Assembly (NCBI GenBank): GCA_965203565.1
Contig: OZ241896.1
Coordinates: forward strand, 558,001 to 622,000
DNA length: 64,000 bases
Reading direction: 5' to 3'
DNA from: JAAXGX01 sp965203565
GTDB lineage: Bacteria; Acidobacteriota; Vicinamibacteria; Vicinamibacterales; UBA8438
Shown piece by piece: positions 54,572 to 61,747 of the stretch. Position 1 is the first letter of the stretch; each line of letters begins with the position of its first letter. Below the pieces are notes generated by a model. That model searched no databases, had not been told where the DNA came from, and worked only from the letters and a program-made list of their open reading frames with translations. A program made the translations under genes and the position numbers.

Positions 54572-55846
54572 TCACGGCAGGAGGAGACCGAGGCGGCGGC
54601 CGGCCCGCTCCAGCTCGACGAACGCCGGCGCGGCGCGCTCGGACGACAGCAGGCTGCGCGCCTCGTCGGCGGCGGCGACCTCGGCGCCGTCGATCCGCAG
54701 CAGCCGGTCCCCGGGGCGGATGCCGGCGGCGGCCGCCCGGCTGCCGGGAGCGACCGCGTCCACGGCCAGACCGGCGGGCGGAGGCGCCCAGACCAGGCCG
54801 GCGGCGTCCGGGCGGGACGCCGGGGAACCGGCGTCGGCCGACGCGCCCGGCATCGGGACGTTGACCACGTCGCCGCCCCGGTCCACGGTCAGCACGAACG
54901 CGACGTTCGCGGCCGCGCCGGCGATCGGTTCGAGTTGCGCCACGTCCGTGACCGGCGCCGCGTTGACGGCGAGCAGGACGTCGCCGGGGGCGACGCCGGC
55001 GGCGTCCGCCGGCCGGCCGGTCCACACCTCGCGCACGAGAAGCCTCGGCCGCCGGCCGAAATGGTCCTGTTCCGCTTCGGTCATCGGCTCCAGCCGGAGC
55101 CCGTACCGCGCGGCGAGCCGTCCGGCGATCGACTGCCCGTCGCGCAGCAGCGCCGCGATCCCGTCCACGACGACGGCGGCGAAGCGATCGGCGCACGGGA
55201 TGACGACGGCCATCAGGCCGCCGTCGAGGTCGAACACCCCCCCGCCGGCCATCTCCCGGGTCCAGGTCACGCTCGAGAGCAGCTCGTCGACGAGCCGCCC
55301 GCCGCACCGCACCGGCGCGGCGCCGAGGAAGTGCGCCGGCGTGAAGTGCACCTGCCGGCCGCGCCGCCACACGGCGAGCGCCCACTCGCCGCGGCCGAGG
55401 CCCGCCGCCGCGCGCGGCCGGGGCGGGCTGAGCCCTTCCACGGGCGACATGCGGAGCGCGGCGACAGGCAGGTCCGGACCGGCCGTCACCGAGGCGACGC
55501 CGACGTCGCCGGCCGGCGTCGAAAGGATGGCGGCGTCGGGAAAACGCCGCTCGGTGCGCCCGGTCACCACCAGGTCCGGCTCCCAGACGATGCCGCTGCG
55601 CCCGAGGCCGGGCAGGCCTACGACGCTCACCTCCACGTCGTCCGCCACCGCCGCGAAGTACTCGGCCATGGCGTCGATCGCCCGGCGTTGCGACAGGCGG
55701 GCCAGACGGCCGAGCTCGGCCTGCGACGGCCCCGGCCGCGGCTCGTCGGTCGTGGCGGGCCCGGGGCGCAGCAAGCCGCCCACGACCAGGATCCCGGCGG
55801 CCACGGCGGCCAGGGTCACGAGGTACCGGCGGTCGATCGGGTCCAC
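54572..55846 (-). CDS. Membrane-anchored DegP-like protein with two PDZ domains, protease site degenerate
   Basis: 424 aa from a GTG at 55846. N-terminal helix YLVTLAAVAAGILVVGGLL, then a trypsin-like fold region (~55-225: GSGIVWEPDLVVTGR-like strand order, with PDAAILSTPAGDVGVASV). The serine loop GNSGG is replaced by AGGGVFD (in REMAGGGVFDLDGG), so the nucleophile is missing. Two PDZ domains follow (GRPADAAGVAPGDVLLAVN and APGSRAAAAGIRPGDRLLRIDG). Likely a periplasm-facing scaffold or chaperone and not a protease. Operon with the antiporter. Confidence 0.78.
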   Translation of the reverse strand: MDPIDRRYLVTLAAVAAGILVVGGLLRPGPATTDEPRPGPSQAELGRLARLSQRRAIDAMAEYFAAVADDVEVSVVGLPGLGRSGIVWEPDLVVTGRTERRFPDAAILSTPAGDVGVASVTAGPDLPVAALRMSPVEGLSPPRPRAAAGLGRGEWALAVWRRGRQVHFTPAHFLGAAPVRCGGRLVDELLSSVTWTREMAGGGVFDLDGGLMAVVIPCADRFAAVVVDGIAALLRDGQSIAGRLAARYGLRLEPMTEAEQDHFGRRPRLLVREVWTGRPADAAGVAPGDVLLAVNAAPVTDVAQLEPIAGAAANVAFVLTVDRGGDVVNVPMPGASADAGSPASRPDAAGLVWAPPPAGLAVDAVAPGSRAAAAGIRPGDRLLRIDGAEVAAADEARSLLSSERAAPAFVELERAGRRLGLLLP

Positions 55847-55955
55847 AAGAGGAGGAAGGAACGCAGGGGGCGGAGCCGATCCGCGCCGGCGGCGGCCCTC
55901 CGCGAAGCAGGACGGCCCCGGCTGAAACCGGAAAAGACTGCGGCGCGCCTTCGGA

Positions 55956-57698
55956 CTATCTGCCGGGCTGCTCCGTCGCCGCGTCCACGGCGCGCGACCC
56001 GCTCAGAATGTTGGTCATGCCGTAGTTGCCTTCATGGCACGCGTACTCGACCAGCTCGTACTGGCTGTCGTCCTTCTCGAATCTGAACATCGCGGTCCAC
56101 GGCCTCGTCCAGACCTTCGGATCGTCGATGGTGAACCGGTACTCGAGCATGCCGGGACCGATGCGCGTGTACCGCTCGGTCAGCTTGAGGTCCTCGGTGG
56201 ACCCCCGGTACGACGCGCGGCCGTTGAAGTTGGTCGTCTCTATGACGAGCGTGTCGCCCTCCCACCGGCCCTGCGGGACGCCCAGCCAGAGCTTGAGGTC
56301 CGGCCCGGCGGCCGGCCGCGGCGTGGTCGGAACGAGCCGCGTCTCGTGGATCATCTCCTTCGTGATCGCGACGTATCCCGGCCCCTGCGCAATCTGCAGT
56401 CCGTTGTTGTAGACCGACGGCATCATCATCGACGGCAGGCCGCGCGTGATGCACCGGACGTACGGCGTCAGGTCTTCGGGGCCCGCCGACGGCCCGCGCG
56501 TGTACGCCCGCAACTCCATTTCGGTCTTCCTGGCCAGCTCCTCGCCTTCCGGCGTCAGCGGCGGGATCCGGCCGTCGGGCGGATCGATCACCATCGCCAC
56601 CTGCGTGGAGACCGCGGCGTTCCCGTAGCCGAGCGTCGTGTCGCGCCACTCCCGGTCGTACCCCCAGATGCTGCCCAGCGTCCCGCCTTCGCGCCGCGCC
56701 ACCGCCTCCTCGACGGTCAGCTCGTCCCCCGCGACGTCGTCGGGACGCTCGAGCGGGATGCCGTGCGAGGAGTTGCTGGTCCAGATCCCTTGCAGGTCCG
56801 GCTCGCCCCAGGACGTCCGGGGCGCTTCGTACGGTCCCTGGTCCATGGCGACCACCGGGGTCAGGTCGACCTCGACGCCGGCGAATCCGGTCTCCACCAC
56901 CTCGATGCGCACGTTGTCCGGACCGGCGACGAACGCCTGCCGCGCCGAGGTGCGGCCGTTCTCCGGGACGATCGGCTCCTGCCGGAACCGGACGCCCTGC
57001 CCGCGCATCTCCGCCGCCGCCGCGTCGAGGTCGGAGACCATGAAGCCGAGATGGTCGATGGCGCGCCCTTCGGTGGTGGCCGGCGTGCTCCCTTCGGGAT
57101 GCGCGGAAACCAGGAGCCAGACGTCGTCGAACAGCAGGCCGTCCAGCATCCCCCGTAGCGAGGCCGGCGCGCCGCCCATCACGTCGCGGTACCAGCCCAG
57201 CGTCGCTTCCGGGTCGGTGGCGCTGAGGTGGACGTGGTGGAAGCCGAGATGCTCGTGGTCCTCCACCAGCTCGATCCGGGTGCCCCACGGATCGAAGATG
57301 AAGGCGATCTTGAACAGGCCGGGGACGTCGCGCACCATCGAGCCGTCTTCGAACCGCTGCAGCCGGATCCCCGAGCCGCGGACGCCGATCGACTCGAACT
57401 CGGCCATCTTGGCCGTCAGGTCGGGAAACGAGAAGCCGATGTGGTTGACGCCGGTGCCCTGCGTGCCTCCCGTCGTCGCCTGCGGGACGAAGACGATCTC
57501 CACGCCGCCGCAGTCCGCGGCGTCGTCCCGGTCGGCGAGCGGCTCGCAGCCCATGTGATCGGAATACCACTCGACCCCTTTCGCGGGACTCGACGTCGTG
57601 ATGTGGACGTGGTGGTAGTCGGCCGCCCGGACCGACGCCGGCGCCAGGATGAGCGTCACTGCCGTCAGCAGCGCGAGAGCGACACGGTTCCAGGTCAT
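55956..57698 (-). CDS. Fusion: two VOC (glyoxalase) domains plus WGDPDLQG domain, secreted (member 4)
   Basis: 580 aa from the ATG at 57698; GAGGAGG ribosome site. Signal peptide ALALLTAVTLILAPASVRA. VOC domain 1 (~25-140: DYHHVHITTSSPAKGVEWY ... GTRIELVEDH) and VOC domain 2 (~145-260: FHHVHLSATDPEATLGWYRD ... NVRIEVVETG) each keep the His and Glu metal positions of glyoxalase-fold enzymes. From ~285: RTSWGEPDLQGIWTSNSS and all family hallmarks (RCITRGLPSMMMPSVYNN, EMIHETRLVPTT, EYACHEGNYGMTNIL). The fusion suggests the family acts on the same small molecule handled by the VOC domains (inference). Confidence 0.85.
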   Translation of the reverse strand: MTWNRVALALLTAVTLILAPASVRAADYHHVHITTSSPAKGVEWYSDHMGCEPLADRDDAADCGGVEIVFVPQATTGGTQGTGVNHIGFSFPDLTAKMAEFESIGVRGSGIRLQRFEDGSMVRDVPGLFKIAFIFDPWGTRIELVEDHEHLGFHHVHLSATDPEATLGWYRDVMGGAPASLRGMLDGLLFDDVWLLVSAHPEGSTPATTEGRAIDHLGFMVSDLDAAAAEMRGQGVRFRQEPIVPENGRTSARQAFVAGPDNVRIEVVETGFAGVEVDLTPVVAMDQGPYEAPRTSWGEPDLQGIWTSNSSHGIPLERPDDVAGDELTVEEAVARREGGTLGSIWGYDREWRDTTLGYGNAAVSTQVAMVIDPPDGRIPPLTPEGEELARKTEMELRAYTRGPSAGPEDLTPYVRCITRGLPSMMMPSVYNNGLQIAQGPGYVAITKEMIHETRLVPTTPRPAAGPDLKLWLGVPQGRWEGDTLVIETTNFNGRASYRGSTEDLKLTERYTRIGPGMLEYRFTIDDPKVWTRPWTAMFRFEKDDSQYELVEYACHEGNYGMTNILSGSRAVDAATEQPGR

Positions 57699-57774
57699 GG
57701 CGTGATTCCTCCTCGGATGACGCGGCCCGCGGGCCGCCGGCACTCGTGCCCCGAAGGATATCAGAGACGCGGCG

Positions 57775-57921
57775 TCAGCGTTGCTCCGGCGGCGGCGCGC
57801 ACGCCGCCGCGGCCTCCCGCCGCATCACCTGCGCCCGGTGCAGCAGCACGTACAGGTCGGCGAGCCGCGGCAGCTCCGGATGCAGGCGGCGCACGAAGTC
57901 GCGCGGCTCGACGCCGGTCAT
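57775..57921 (-). CDS. Small ORF coupled to the DUF2911 gene
   Basis: 48 aa (MTGVEPRDFVRRLHPELPRLADLYVLLHRAQVMRRE then Ala-rich tail). Its ATG overlaps the upstream stop by 4 bp (ATGA), the geometry of translational coupling, but the product has no recognised domain. One amphipathic helix is likely (residues ~8-38). It may be a genuine microprotein or chance reading frame. Confidence 0.45.
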   Translation of the reverse strand: MTGVEPRDFVRRLHPELPRLADLYVLLHRAQVMRREAAAACAPPPEQR

Positions 57922-58571
57922 TCTCCGATGGTGAACGGCACGGACGCAAGGACGTCGTCCCAGACGAGCGCCAGCCGTCCCCCGGCGTCGCTCACGTCGA
58001 GGAACTGCCAGGACAACTGATCGAACGAGCGGGAGGCGGTCTCGCGCCGCATCGGCATCCGGACGACGTCCCTGTCCGGCGTGTAGTAGTACGCGCCCCA
58101 GAGCGCCGCCTTGTTCTCGTAGTCGTACCGCTGCTGCGCCGGCCAGGTCGAGACGATGAACGTCCAGGGATCGGTCGCCAGGTCGATGAAGACGGTGTAC
58201 TCGCCGGGCGGGATGGCCTGCGTCCCGAAGACCAGCGGCGCTTCGGTCAGAAGCTGCGTGGAGGCGTTGGCGCCGGCGCGCCAGACGGGAGCGCCGTCGC
58301 TGAGCCATTCGGCGTAGTCGGACGGACCGAACAGGTCGCGCCCGCGCTTGATCGGGCGGCCGTAGCGGATCTCGATCCAGCGCCCCCCGACGTACCCTTC
58401 CCGCTCGTCGTGCCGCCCGCCCACCTGCGTGGCCGACCGCCCCGGCGGACTCGCCGCCCGCCGTTCCTGCGCAAGCGCGGCGACGCCGCTGCCGGCGAGC
58501 CAAACGGCCCCGAAAACCCCGACGCCCCCGAGGACCCGAACGGCGCTCCGGACGCCGGCGATGATCCGCAT
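57918..58571 (-). CDS. DUF2911 family exported protein
   Basis: 217 aa from the ATG at 58571 (MRIIAGVRSAVRVLGGVGVFGAVWLAG, signal peptide). DUF2911 core: VGGRWIEIRYGRPIKRGRDLFG, APVWRAGANASTQLLTEAPLVFG, IPPGEYTVFIDLATDPWTFIVS, and the C-terminal strands RLALVWDDVLASVPFTI. DUF2911 proteins are secreted or periplasmic and uncharacterised. Confidence 0.85.
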   Translation of the reverse strand: MRIIAGVRSAVRVLGGVGVFGAVWLAGSGVAALAQERRAASPPGRSATQVGGRHDEREGYVGGRWIEIRYGRPIKRGRDLFGPSDYAEWLSDGAPVWRAGANASTQLLTEAPLVFGTQAIPPGEYTVFIDLATDPWTFIVSTWPAQQRYDYENKAALWGAYYYTPDRDVVRMPMRRETASRSFDQLSWQFLDVSDAGGRLALVWDDVLASVPFTIGE

Positions 58572-58631
58572 GGGAGCAAGATAGCGCCATCGCGCCCGGA
58601 AAGCCATCGGCGCGCGGAGCGCTCGGGCTGT

Positions 58632-59486
58632 TCAGGGCTTGCCGAGGGAGCCGCGTTCGACCGGCGTGTCGGGCAGCCGGCCCCACAGGTTCCACGAGGC
58701 GTCGAAGCTGCGGACGCGGGGGTAGCCGAGCAGCTGCGTCAGCACGAACCAGGTGTGGGCCGACCGGATTCCGATCGCGCAGTAGGTGATCGTTCCCTTG
58801 TCGGCGGTGACGCCCCGGCCCGCGTACAGGGCCGCCAGCTCGTCCGCCGGCTTGAACGTCCCGTCCGCGGCGAGAGCATCCTCGTAGTGGATGTGGGTCG
58901 CCCCGGGGATGTGGCCGGCCCGCTCGGCGCCCTGGGGCGGTTCGAACATGAACCGTTCACCGCGGTATTCCTCGGGCGTGCGGACGTCCAGCAGGACCTG
59001 ATCCGCCGCGCCCACTGCGGTCCGGACCCGAGCCTCGAGGGCGCGCAGGTCCGGATCAGGGGCGCGGGCGCGATAGGCGGCGGCGGAGACGGTCGGCTCC
59101 TCGGTCGTCAGCGCGTGTCCGTCGACGACCCACTTCCTGCGCCCGCCATTGAGGACGCGCACGTCGGCGTGGCCGACGGATCGGAGAAACCAGAACACCC
59201 ACGGCGCCATGGCGCCGTGGTCGCTGCAGGCGACGACGGTGGTGTCGTTGGCGATGCCCGAACGGCCGCAGAGCGCCTCCACCGACTCCTTGTCGAAATT
59301 GACGCTCCAGTCCGGCTTGAGCAGGGTCCCGGGACCGCTCCAGAACACCGCCCCGGGGATGTGGCCCGACTGGTGCGGCGCCGGGTCGAAATGCGCGTCC
59401 ACGATGCGCACCCGCGGATCGTTCAGATGGGCGGCGACCCAGTCGGTTTCAACCAGGGCTTCGGGGTGGGCGTACGCTTTCGTCAT
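58632..59486 (-). CDS. Thiosulfate/3-mercaptopyruvate sulfurtransferase
   Basis: 284 aa, two rhodanese domains. The N-terminal domain is the inactive one (VVACSDHGAMAPW). The C-terminal catalytic loop has Cys236 in TYCAIGIRSAHTWFVL (CxxGxR with Ser/Ala-His); DVRTPEEYRGER and GHIPGATHIHYEDAL are typical. No signal peptide, so cytoplasmic. Its upstream region is interrupted by mobile-element copy E 16 bp from the ATG. Confidence 0.91.
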   Translation of the reverse strand: MTKAYAHPEALVETDWVAAHLNDPRVRIVDAHFDPAPHQSGHIPGAVFWSGPGTLLKPDWSVNFDKESVEALCGRSGIANDTTVVACSDHGAMAPWVFWFLRSVGHADVRVLNGGRRKWVVDGHALTTEEPTVSAAAYRARAPDPDLRALEARVRTAVGAADQVLLDVRTPEEYRGERFMFEPPQGAERAGHIPGATHIHYEDALAADGTFKPADELAALYAGRGVTADKGTITYCAIGIRSAHTWFVLTQLLGYPRVRSFDASWNLWGRLPDTPVERGSLGKP

Positions 59487-59502
59487 CGAAGTCGCCGGTC
59501 AG

Positions 59503-59660
59503 CAGCCCGTGGTGAAAATCCCCGCTGCATTCGAGCAGCGATGCATCCCGCCTGACGGCGTTGTTCGTCGGTTGCGTATGCCCAATATGCGCCCTCCTCA
59601 CGCCTTGTCAGGCGGGCGCCTCGCCGCTCTCGGTGCGACGCGGGATTCCACCACGGGCTG
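59503..59660 (+). mobile_element. MITE-like element, copy E (full length, 158 bp)
   Basis: Ends as in copy A with a few changes (GGTGAAAATC at the left, one base missing in GCGGGATTCC near the right end). Target duplication TCAG at 59499-59502 and 59661-59664. The right TCAG contains the TGA stop of the AAA/DUF4143 ATPase gene read on the minus strand, so this copy too lies exactly at a stop codon. Confidence 0.92.
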
Positions 59661-60827
59661 TCAGGGCCAGAGCCGGCCGTCGGCGACCGCGGCGGCGAAG
59701 CGGACAGCGGGCCAGATCTCGACGCCATCGCTGGAAACGAACGACCGGCGGCCAGTGTACACCAGCAGGCGGCGCACAAGCCGGGGCAGCGTCCGGACGG
59801 CGCGCAGGCCTTTCAGGAGGCCGGTGTGATACCGCGCGGTCGACTTGACCTCGATGGCCAGCATCTCCCGCCCCCGCCGCAGGAGCAGATCGACTTCGGT
59901 GCCGGTCTGGTGCGGCGCCCAGTACCACATCTCGTCATAAAGTTCCTGCCCGGCGGCATGGGCGCGCAGCGTCGTGACCACCCAGCTTTCGAGCAGCGCC
60001 CCGCGTTCTTCGGCCGCCACGGCTCCGAGCTGGCGCTTCACGGCGCGCACGACTCCCGGGTCCACCCAGTACAACTTCGGCAACTTCCTCTCCCGCACGC
60101 GCACGTTCGCTTCGTACGCCGGAAGGCGGTGGACAAGCAAGGTGTCCTCCAGGATCTCGAGGTAGCCCTGCACCGTCGTGCGGGCGACCCCCGCATCGCG
60201 CGCGATCCCCGCGACGTTGACGATCTGCCCGTTGAACAGCGCCGCCACCGGCAGAAAACGGGCGAAGCCGGGGAGGTTGCGGACCAGGGCTTCGGCCCGG
60301 ATTTCCTCCTTGAGGTAGAGTTGAACGTACGCTTCGAGCACCGTGTGCGGCGCGGCGCTCGTCCAGACGAGCGGGACCGACCCGTGGCGCAGCACCCGGT
60401 CGAGATCGAACTCCGCATCCAGCTCCGCGGCGGTCAGGGGGAGCATGGTCTTCCTGAGCGCCCGGCCGGCCAGCAGGTTGGTTCCGGCGGTCTTGAGCTT
60501 GCGGGCGCTCGATCCGAGCAGCGCAAAGCGCAGGCGCCGCGTTTCGATCAGCCGGTGGACTTCGTTGAGCAGCGCCGGCAGCCGCTGCACTTCGTCGACC
60601 ACGACCCAATCCGCCGGCGCAAGATGCCCGATAGACTGGGCGAAGAGCGACGGGTCCGCCAGCAGGTCCTGGTACAGGCGCTCGTCGAGAAGGTCCACGT
60701 ACTCGGCGCCCGGCAGCGCCGCGCGCGCCCAGGCGCTCTTGCCGACGCCGCGCATCCCGAACAGGAAGAAGCTCTGTTCCGGCGGTTCGATCAGGCGGTC
60801 GTACCAGCGGCCGAAGCTGGAAATCAT
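59661..60827 (-). CDS. AAA-type ATPase with DUF4143 (C-terminal nuclease-like) domain
   Basis: 388 aa from the ATG at 60827 (MISSFGRWYDRLIEPPEQSF). Walker A GMRGVGKSA at residues 24-32, Walker B ADWVVVDEVQRLP, sensor FALLGSSARKLK. The middle winged-helix region (NVAGIARDAGVARTTVQGYLEILEDTLLVHRLPA) and C-terminal DUF4143 with PD-(D/E)XK-like GTEVDLLLRRGREMLAIEVKS. These stand-alone proteins are frequent in accessory regions and linked to toxin-antitoxin or defence in some genomes; the role here is unknown. The start codon lies in a perfect inverted repeat. Confidence 0.9.
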   Translation of the reverse strand: MISSFGRWYDRLIEPPEQSFFLFGMRGVGKSAWARAALPGAEYVDLLDERLYQDLLADPSLFAQSIGHLAPADWVVVDEVQRLPALLNEVHRLIETRRLRFALLGSSARKLKTAGTNLLAGRALRKTMLPLTAAELDAEFDLDRVLRHGSVPLVWTSAAPHTVLEAYVQLYLKEEIRAEALVRNLPGFARFLPVAALFNGQIVNVAGIARDAGVARTTVQGYLEILEDTLLVHRLPAYEANVRVRERKLPKLYWVDPGVVRAVKRQLGAVAAEERGALLESWVVTTLRAHAAGQELYDEMWYWAPHQTGTEVDLLLRRGREMLAIEVKSTARYHTGLLKGLRAVRTLPRLVRRLLVYTGRRSFVSSDGVEIWPAVRFAAAVADGRLWP

Positions 60828-60861
60828 GTCGTCGCAATTACAGGAAAAGTGACGACATGAT
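60823..60861. promoter_or_regulatory. Perfect 11-bp inverted repeat over the ATPase start codon
   Basis: ATCATGTCGTC at 60823-60833 and GACGACATGAT at 60851-60861, separated by 17 bp. The left arm (plus-strand coordinates) contains the complement of the ATPase start codon, with no visible ribosome site for that gene. Likely an operator for autoregulation, or a hairpin controlling initiation. Confidence 0.65.
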
Positions 60862-60922
60862 AGCATCGCCGCCCGCGAGCGTGATGTAAGCTCCCGCAAA
60901 CGGCCAGCGCGGCCGCCAGACC

Positions 60923-61747
60923 ATGACGCCCTTTCGCTTCCGGCCGGCGTTCCGTGTCCCGCTGGCGCTTGCCGGCGCGGCGCTGTTCGCCGGCGCAGCG
61001 CCGGCGGACGCCCAGCGGCCGCTGGCGTCGACCGACGCGCAGCGCGGCGTCGAGGCGAACCCGTTCGACACGGCGGACGACGTCGAGGCCGGCAGGTCGC
61101 ACTTCGCGTCCCGCTGCGCGAACTGTCACGGCGCCGACGGCCGCGGCGACCGCGGCCCCGACCTCACGCGCGACGTCTACCGCCACGGCGACAGCGACCG
61201 GGCGATCTTCATGAACGTCCTCGGCGGCATTCCGGGCACGGGGATGCCGTCAGTCCGCCTGTCGGACAAGGAGATGTGGCAGATCGTCGCCTACGTGCGG
61301 TCGTTGCGCGGTCCGGCGGAAGCGGCTTCCTCGGGCGACCCGGCCGCCGGCCGCGAATCTTTCGCGCGCCACGACTGCGGGCGCTGCCATTTCGTCGACG
61401 GCGCCGGCGGCCGTCTGGGCCCGGACCTGAGCGCCGTGGGATGGCGGCGGCCGCCGGCGCATCTGCGCGCCTCCATCGTCGACCCCGGCGGCGACGTAGA
61501 AGACGACTACCGGCAGATCCGCGTCACCGACCGGGCGGGCGCGACGACCGTGGGGGTGCTGCGGAACGAGGACGCCTGGTCGCTCCTGCTGCTCGACACC
61601 GAGGGCCGGTTGCGCGCGTTCTCGAAGGCGGATCTCCGGACCCTCGACAGGCCCGACGCATCCCTGATGCCCAGCTTCGACGGCCGCCTTGACGAGCCGG
61701 AGCTCGACGACCTCGTGGCGTACCTGTCCTCCCTGAGGCGAAGATGA
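60923..61747 (+). CDS. Exported diheme cytochrome c
   Basis: 274 aa. Signal peptide (LALAGAALFAGAAPADA). Two c-type heme motifs: CANCH (Cys65, Cys68, His69) with distal Met probably in GTGMPSVRLSDKEMW, and CGRCH (Cys152, Cys155, His156) in the second domain, whose C-terminal half (VDPGGDVEDDYRQIRVTDRAG ... GRLDEPELDDLVAYL) resembles heme-binding modules fused to dehydrogenases. The stop overlaps the next ATG, so it is the presumed electron acceptor of the PQQ dehydrogenase. Confidence 0.92.
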   Translation: MTPFRFRPAFRVPLALAGAALFAGAAPADAQRPLASTDAQRGVEANPFDTADDVEAGRSHFASRCANCHGADGRGDRGPDLTRDVYRHGDSDRAIFMNVLGGIPGTGMPSVRLSDKEMWQIVAYVRSLRGPAEAASSGDPAAGRESFARHDCGRCHFVDGAGGRLGPDLSAVGWRRPPAHLRASIVDPGGDVEDDYRQIRVTDRAGATTVGVLRNEDAWSLLLLDTEGRLRAFSKADLRTLDRPDASLMPSFDGRLDEPELDDLVAYLSSLRRR

